A stretch of 53,684 nucleotides of DNA from contig JAEURC010000053.1 of assembly GCA_016789025.1 (NCBI GenBank), forward strand, positions 1 through 53,684. The letters run 5' to 3'. The DNA comes from Anaerolineales bacterium (GTDB taxonomy: Bacteria; Chloroflexota; Anaerolineae; Anaerolineales; Villigracilaceae). How positions within the stretch are numbered: position 1 is the stretch's first letter; each line of letters starts with the position of its first letter. The notes under the pieces are model-generated. The model did not search any database. It was not told where the DNA came from and worked only from the letters and a program-made list of their open reading frames with translations. Below are positions 48,756-53,684 of the stretch, piece by piece. Both the position numbers and the translations under genes were made by a program.

Positions 48756-49355
48756 ATGATCCGAAAATTTTTTGAATGGGTGTTAAGCCCGATGGGGCGG
48801 ATAGCAGTGGTGATCACCGTAATGTCGCTGTTCAGCCTTGCCGCATATGGGGTTTATCAAACTCAACAGCCTCCCGAACAACCGATCCAATTTACTCACA
48901 AGTTGCATGTGGGGCTGGGAATTCAATGTTTATATTGCCACCCTGGCGCTTTGCGCGGACCGTCTCCCGGTTTGCCGACCATCAATAAATGCTGGGGATG
49001 CCATCAGCAAATTGCAAAGACACAAACCAGTCCGCTTCTCAAGCCTATGGTCGACGCGATGAACGCCGGCGTGGGTTTCATGTGGGTTCCGGTGGCGCAA
49101 GTGCCGGACTTCGTACATTTCACACATCGTCCGCATGTTGCGGCGGGTCTCAATTGCGAAAATTGTCATGGCGATATGACCAAGGTGACCATCGCCGAGA
49201 ACCCGCAGGTGATGAATATGGGGTGGTGTCTTAACTGCCATAAGTCGCGCACGGAGGATAACTTCCAAAACAATCCCACGGGCGATGCCGGCGTGTCTGC
49301 CCAGTTAGAGAAGAAGCGCACCAAGCTTACCGACTGCGGAACGTGTCATTATTAA
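48756..49355 (+). CDS. actA: Alternative complex III pentahaem cytochrome c subunit
   Basis: Membrane-anchored cytochrome that carries electrons within alternative complex III (quinol to cytochrome c or oxidase). The 199-aa protein has one N-terminal membrane helix (about 15-34) and five CxxCH haem motifs: C58-H62, C79-H83, C134-H138, C158-H162 and C194-H198. Five haems and the gene order actA-actB1-actB2-actC match alternative complex III. CAGGAG precedes the ATG at 48756. The last haem motif is only one residue from the C-terminus, yet the protein appears complete. Confidence 0.92.
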   Translation: MIRKFFEWVLSPMGRIAVVITVMSLFSLAAYGVYQTQQPPEQPIQFTHKLHVGLGIQCLYCHPGALRGPSPGLPTINKCWGCHQQIAKTQTSPLLKPMVDAMNAGVGFMWVPVAQVPDFVHFTHRPHVAAGLNCENCHGDMTKVTIAENPQVMNMGWCLNCHKSRTEDNFQNNPTGDAGVSAQLEKKRTKLTDCGTCHY

Positions 49356-49377
49356 TCCGGGTACAGAGGAATATTCT

Positions 49378-51633
49378 ATGAGTCAAAAAATTTCCCGGCG
49401 TGATTTTCTCAAATTAGCCACTGCAGGCGCGGCAACCACCGCGGTATTAACCGGTTGCGGTCCCGCTTCGCGTTATGTGACGCGCGAACCGTACACCAAA
49501 ATGCCGGAGTACACCTACAATGGCTTGAGCACGTATTACGCCACCACATGCCGCGAATGCGCGGCTGGTTGCGGGCTGATTGTCCGCACCATGCAAGGGC
49601 GCGCCATCAAAGTGGAAGGCAACCCCGCGAACCCGATCAACCTCGGTAAGACTTGCGCGCGCGGGCAGGCAACCTTGCACGGCTTGTATAACCCCGACCG
49701 TGTTGAATTTCCCGTCAAGCAGGCGCGAAGCGCAGCATTGGCAACCACCGCCATGAATTGGGACGAAGCATTTCAAGTCGTTTCCGATGCTCTGAGCAAG
49801 ACCAACGCTTCCGAAATTGCCTTCCTGTTGGGAACCGCATCGGACCACCTTTTTGATTTGGTCACCGACCTTGCAAAGGCGATCGGTGCGCCCGCACCGA
49901 TCCGCTATGGCGCGTTGAGCATGTTCGAATCTCGCGCTACCTTGAGTAAGGCGGCTGAAAATCTTTTAGGAGAGGCTGGCTTACCGTTCTTTGATATGGC
50001 GGGAGCCGATCTAGTCGTTTCATTTGGATCAAACTTCCTCGAAACCTGGCTTTCGCCGGTGGCATATACGCGCGGCTTTGCAAAAATGCGCCGCGGCAAC
50101 ACCCAAAAACGCGGATACCTCATTCAGTTTGAATCGCAGATGTCGCAGACCGCCGCCAAAGCCGACGAGTGGATCCCGCTTCTTCCTGGGACCGAAGGCC
50201 TGGTTGCGCTTGCCCTCGGCCGGCTCGTGGCAGAAGCAAAAGGCGGGACTACCCCTCGCGCGTTTGCCTCTGTTAATGTAGAAGATGTTTCTGCCAAATC
50301 TGGCGTTTCGCTGGAACAGTTGGAGCACATTGCCGGTTTGATCGCCCAGGCGCAAGCTCCACTTGCCATCCCCGGCGGGCAGGCGCTTGGTCAAAGCAAC
50401 GGGCTTTCCACGGCAGAAGCGGTGCTCGCATTCAACGCGTTAGTTGATAACTACGGAAAACCCGGCGGCGTGTTCATCTCTCCGCTTTCGCCGAATGAAG
50501 ATGCTTACCATCGCCCTGCCAATGCGAAGGAAATGGCAGACTTCATCGCAACGATGAAGAGCGGCGGTGTGAAAACCCTGTTTATTCATGGGGTTAACCC
50601 ACTATTTGAATTGCCAAAATCGCTTGGCTTTATTGAAGCGCTTGCGTCGGTTCCCACAGTGATCTCCTTTGCAACATTCCCCGATGAGACTGCTATCGCC
50701 TCCGATTACATCTTCCCCGATCACCAGGGTCTTGAAGCATGGGGTTATCAGCGTTCTGCGACTGGCGCCATGCAATCGGTGCTGTCAGGTGCGCAACCGG
50801 TGGTTTCACCGATGTACGATACGCGTTCTACGGTGGATGTGTTGATCGAAGCGACGCGGTTAGCTGGCGGAAAATTCGCCGAGGCGTTGCCCTTCACAGA
50901 TGAAGTTGCTTTCATTCGAAATAAAATTGCCAATCTCATCGGTCGCACGGACGGTTCATTCGTTGCGCCAGAGATCAACACCTTCGCTTCCTACTTTCAG
51001 CAACATGGCGGCTGGTGGTCTGCGGCAGGAGTTTCTGCTCCATCATCCTCCGCGAGCGCGCTTGGCAAGGCGATTACCGTTGAAGAAGCGGAATTTTCCG
51101 GCGACGGCGAGTTCTTCTTCATTCCATTTGTTTCACCCACGTTGGGCGAAGCCGGCGCCAACAAACCATGGTTGCAGGAATTGCCCGACCCAATGACCAC
51201 CGTCATGTGGAATTCATGGGTGGCAATAAACCCTGAAACCGCTCATCACCTCGGCATTGAAAATGACGATGTGGTGAAGATCATCAGCGAAGCGGGAGAA
51301 GTGGAAGTGGCTGTTTACGAGTATCCAGCCATCCACCCGGAAGTTGTTGCCATGCCGTTCGGGCAGGGTCACACCGCTTATGGAAGGTTTGCCACAGCGA
51401 GGCTTCCGCAAGATCGATTTATGGACCTTGTGCCGCATGGCGGGCTTGTAGGCGATGCTACGAAACGCGGCGCAAACCCGGTCGATGTGCTTGGCGCGCG
51501 TTTTAACAAAGCCGGCGATCTAGCCTTTGCAGGCATGAAAGTGAAGATCGAGAAGACCGGACGTAAACAATATCTATCCCGCCTCGAAAGCCGCATCGGC
51601 GTCTACGGCGAGGGATTCCCCGAGGAGAAATGA
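49378..51633 (+). CDS. actB1: Alternative complex III ActB1 (molybdopterin-oxidoreductase-like)
   Basis: A 751-aa large subunit related to molybdopterin oxidoreductases. It starts with a twin-arginine signal (SRRDFLKLATAG) that also contains a lipobox (AVLTGC, C27), so it is probably exported folded and lipidated. An N-terminal iron-sulfur-type motif is retained (C58, C61, C65 and C93, in TCRECAAGC and LGKTCARG). In characterised complexes this subunit binds no molybdenum cofactor and is structural; this is family knowledge. In several bacteria it is fused to the ferredoxin part as ActB, but here they are separate genes. The stop overlaps the ribosome binding region of actB2. Confidence 0.93.
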   Translation: MSQKISRRDFLKLATAGAATTAVLTGCGPASRYVTREPYTKMPEYTYNGLSTYYATTCRECAAGCGLIVRTMQGRAIKVEGNPANPINLGKTCARGQATLHGLYNPDRVEFPVKQARSAALATTAMNWDEAFQVVSDALSKTNASEIAFLLGTASDHLFDLVTDLAKAIGAPAPIRYGALSMFESRATLSKAAENLLGEAGLPFFDMAGADLVVSFGSNFLETWLSPVAYTRGFAKMRRGNTQKRGYLIQFESQMSQTAAKADEWIPLLPGTEGLVALALGRLVAEAKGGTTPRAFASVNVEDVSAKSGVSLEQLEHIAGLIAQAQAPLAIPGGQALGQSNGLSTAEAVLAFNALVDNYGKPGGVFISPLSPNEDAYHRPANAKEMADFIATMKSGGVKTLFIHGVNPLFELPKSLGFIEALASVPTVISFATFPDETAIASDYIFPDHQGLEAWGYQRSATGAMQSVLSGAQPVVSPMYDTRSTVDVLIEATRLAGGKFAEALPFTDEVAFIRNKIANLIGRTDGSFVAPEINTFASYFQQHGGWWSAAGVSAPSSSASALGKAITVEEAEFSGDGEFFFIPFVSPTLGEAGANKPWLQELPDPMTTVMWNSWVAINPETAHHLGIENDDVVKIISEAGEVEVAVYEYPAIHPEVVAMPFGQGHTAYGRFATARLPQDRFMDLVPHGGLVGDATKRGANPVDVLGARFNKAGDLAFAGMKVKIEKTGRKQYLSRLESRIGVYGEGFPEEK

Positions 51634-51635
51634 TC

Positions 51636-52412
51636 ATGACCGTTGATTTGAATCTCGTTGGCGCTAAGGGCGCAATTGCCGAAGCCGCGGCAGGAAAGTG
51701 GGGGATGACCATCGACCAGGATATTTGTACCGGCTGTCAGGCTTGTGTTGCGGCGTGCGCCATGGAGAACAATATTGCCTTCGTGGGCGAAGAGGATGCC
51801 GGCTACGGGCGAACCCAGCACTGGATCCGGATCGAACGTTTTTGGGATGGCGAATATCCGCACGTGCAGGCGACTCCCTTCCAGCCGATGCTCTGCCAGC
51901 AATGCGGTCACGCGCCGTGTGAGCCTGTTTGTCCGGTGTTTGCCACTCCGCACAGCCCGGCGGAGGATCTCAACTTGCAAGTGTATAACCGCTGTGTTGG
52001 CACGCGTTATTGCGCCAACAACTGCCCGTATCAGGTACGCTCGTTCAATTGGCGCGATTATCATACCGTGCCCGAACTTGGTAACATGGTGAACGGGGCG
52101 CTCATCTTCCCGCTTCACAATCAACTCAACCCCGATGTGACCGTCCGCCGCCGCGGCGTGATGGAAAAATGCACGTTCTGTATTCAGCGCATCCACAAGG
52201 CTCAAGATAAAGCCAAGTCTGAAGGGCGCGAGGTTGAAGACGGCGAGTTCACAACCGCATGCGCGCAGGCCTGCCCGGCGAGCGCGATCACATTTGGGCG
52301 TGTAGACCACCCGGAGAGTCTGGTCAGCCAGTTGGCTCATCAGGAACGTGGCGTGAAACACCTCGAAGAACTCAACACCCTGCCGCGCGTGACCTACCTC
52401 AAGGAAGGTTAA
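51636..52412 (+). CDS. actB2: Alternative complex III ActB2 (iron-sulfur subunit)
   Basis: A 258-aa ferredoxin-type subunit that carries electrons from the quinol site in ActC toward the haems. Four cysteine clusters are visible: CTGCQACVAACAMEN, CQQCGHAPCEPVCP, CVGTRYCANNCPYQ, and CTFC with CAQACPAS. This fits several Fe-S centres as in DmsB/NrfC-type proteins. The ATG at 51636 is chosen because GAGGAG ends 8 bases upstream; the ATG at 51630 is too close. The N-terminus has no export signal, and it presumably moves with ActB1. AAGGAAGG at its 3' end serves actC. Confidence 0.93.
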   Translation: MTVDLNLVGAKGAIAEAAAGKWGMTIDQDICTGCQACVAACAMENNIAFVGEEDAGYGRTQHWIRIERFWDGEYPHVQATPFQPMLCQQCGHAPCEPVCPVFATPHSPAEDLNLQVYNRCVGTRYCANNCPYQVRSFNWRDYHTVPELGNMVNGALIFPLHNQLNPDVTVRRRGVMEKCTFCIQRIHKAQDKAKSEGREVEDGEFTTACAQACPASAITFGRVDHPESLVSQLAHQERGVKHLEELNTLPRVTYLKEG

Positions 52413-52415
52413 CTC

Positions 52416-53684
52416 ATGACTGCTACTTCCAAATATTTATCTGGCGCGAAAGAAGCGCACGACTCTCATCACCAGGAAGAGGATCCAAAACAATATTTGA
52501 TGTACGATCCCAAGCCGCGCGGTGAGATGAACGCGATGGTGATGGAATCCATGCACACCACCTCGTGGAAGTTCTGGGTGGTATTGGGTGTTTTGGCCTT
52601 CCTGGTTGTCACCTGCTTTTTCTTTGCCTGGGGATACATGATCGATGAAGGTTTATATGTCGGTGGGGTGATGCGCCCATCCTATTGGGGCATCTTCCTT
52701 GTCAACACCGTGTTCTGGATCGGTATCAGCCATGCGGGAACGTTTATCTCCGCGATCCTGCGTGTGTTCAAAGCGGAGTTCCGCCGACCGTTCACCCGCG
52801 CCGCCGAGTTGATGACCACCTTCGGCTTGATCCAGGCGGGCGCCAGCATCTTCATGCACATGGGTCGTGTGTGGCTTTCGTATTGGATGCTTCCCATCCC
52901 GAACGCGCGACAGCTGTGGCCCAACTTTCACTCGCCATTGATGTGGGACTTGCTCGCCATAACCACATACGTTCTAGGCAGTACGATGTACCTGTTCCTG
53001 CCGCTTATCCCGGACCTTGCCATGGCGCGCGATCGATCCACCGGCTGGCGCAAGACATTTTACAAAATCCTCGCGCTCGGCTTCCGTGGTACAGAAGGCG
53101 AGTGGCGGCATCTCACTGTTGCTATGAACTTTTTCGCATTCGCCATCATCCCTGTAATGTTCTCAGTGCACACCATTGTGTCTTGGGACTTTGCCATGGC
53201 GATGCGCCCGGGCTGGTCGTCCAGCGTGTTTGGTCCGTATTTCGTGCTCGGCGCTTTGCATTCGGGCATGGGCGCGGTGGCAATGGTGCTGTTCGTCATG
53301 CGCGCTACCATGAAGCACATGGACTACTTCATCCGCAAAGAACACTTCGACGCGCTCGGCAAGTTGATGCTGATGGTCACCTTCGCCTACACCTACTTTT
53401 TCTTCAACGACTATATCGTGCAATGGTACGGCGGCGACAAAGCAACCGACACTCTTTTGCATTGGTTGGAGGAAGGCCCGATGGCATGGATGTTCATTCA
53501 ATTCGTGTTCTTCAACATTGTTATTCCGCCGCTGTTACTGTGGAGTAAGAAGGTGCGTGAAACTCCCTGGTTGCTTGCCTTGATCGGGTTGATGATCAAC
53601 GTCGGTATGTACTGGGAGCGTTTCTTGATCATCCCGGTCATGCTCACCATCAACCGGATGCCGTTTACGTGGAAATTATTCCAA
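52416..53684 (+). CDS. actC: Alternative complex III ActC (NrfD-like), partial
   Basis: Integral membrane quinol-binding subunit of the NrfD/PsrC family; the gene is open at the right edge after 423 codons. It starts MTATSKYLSG three bases after the actB2 stop, with AAGGAAGG seven bases upstream. The soluble N-terminus of about 55 residues leads to a first helix (FWVVLGVLAFLVVTC). Then come the family block PSYWGIFLVNTVFWIGISHA and the conserved SAILRVFKAEFRRPFTRAAE, and several more helices. About ten helices are expected in the full protein; the end and any actD-F genes lie outside the window. Confidence 0.94.
   Translation, partial: MTATSKYLSGAKEAHDSHHQEEDPKQYLMYDPKPRGEMNAMVMESMHTTSWKFWVVLGVLAFLVVTCFFFAWGYMIDEGLYVGGVMRPSYWGIFLVNTVFWIGISHAGTFISAILRVFKAEFRRPFTRAAELMTTFGLIQAGASIFMHMGRVWLSYWMLPIPNARQLWPNFHSPLMWDLLAITTYVLGSTMYLFLPLIPDLAMARDRSTGWRKTFYKILALGFRGTEGEWRHLTVAMNFFAFAIIPVMFSVHTIVSWDFAMAMRPGWSSSVFGPYFVLGALHSGMGAVAMVLFVMRATMKHMDYFIRKEHFDALGKLMLMVTFAYTYFFFNDYIVQWYGGDKATDTLLHWLEEGPMAWMFIQFVFFNIVIPPLLLWSKKVRETPWLLALIGLMINVGMYWERFLIIPVMLTINRMPFTWKLFQ

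Noticed and set aside
52685..53548. 287-codon plus-strand frame over the right end
   Set aside because: The real gene is actC in another frame, open to the window edge, with strong NrfD-like membrane helices; the alternative frame is a shadow.

Overview
This window looks like a chromosomal segment of a Chloroflexota bacterium, most plausibly class Anaerolineae. That is inferred from gene content: an alternative complex III operon, many GAF-domain histidine kinases, lipoproteins with TAT or Lgt signals, and abundant short-unit dispersed repeats. There is no rRNA or other marker here to prove it. No tRNA, rRNA, CRISPR array, transposase or prophage was found.

Left part (1-26 kb): an ordinary metabolic and housekeeping mosaic. 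It holds alpha-glucan phosphorylase, a rhodanese, an M29 aminopeptidase, a two-domain dehydrogenase fusion, two Nudix hydrolases, a VapBC-like toxin-antitoxin pair and a DUF4349 lipoprotein. These are followed by an AT-rich orphan gene, a DUF92 membrane protein, a PH-like membrane protein with a threefold family of small membrane proteins, and a ProRS-like protein lacking its catalytic core. Then come a bactofilin, FabI, two DNA alkyladenine glycosylases (Mpg and Tag), a sugar-nucleotide epimerase, a very large secreted beta-propeller/Ig-like protein, spermidine synthase, an esterase, an MFS exporter and an MBL-fold hydrolase. Gene gaps and some genes carry arrays of 7- or 8-nt units, often arranged as inverted repeats. 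Several abut start codons directly, and three lie inside one coding sequence without breaking it.

Middle part (26.3-45.6 kb, all minus strand, mostly overlapping or closely spaced): a large signalling cluster. In transcription order it encodes a GAF histidine kinase, a receiver/winged-helix regulator, a receiver-first GAF/PAS kinase, a PAS/GAF membrane sensor, a PhnD-like binding lipoprotein, a HAMP/GAF membrane sensor, a giant dCACHE/HAMP/GAF membrane sensor, a GAF-like histidine kinase, a threonine-synthase-like enzyme fused to a receiver domain, two stand-alone receivers and a second threonine synthase. Three sensors lack any kinase domain and share the same C-terminal tail. A phospho-signalling pathway ending in a PLP enzyme is the strongest candidate here for an undescribed system.

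Right part (45.7-53.7 kb): RNase Y and RecX (minus strand), a candidate structured RNA upstream of recX, a small membrane protein, then the start of the alternative complex III operon on the plus strand (pentahaem ActA, ActB1, ActB2, and ActC cut by the window edge) behind a good sigma70-type promoter.
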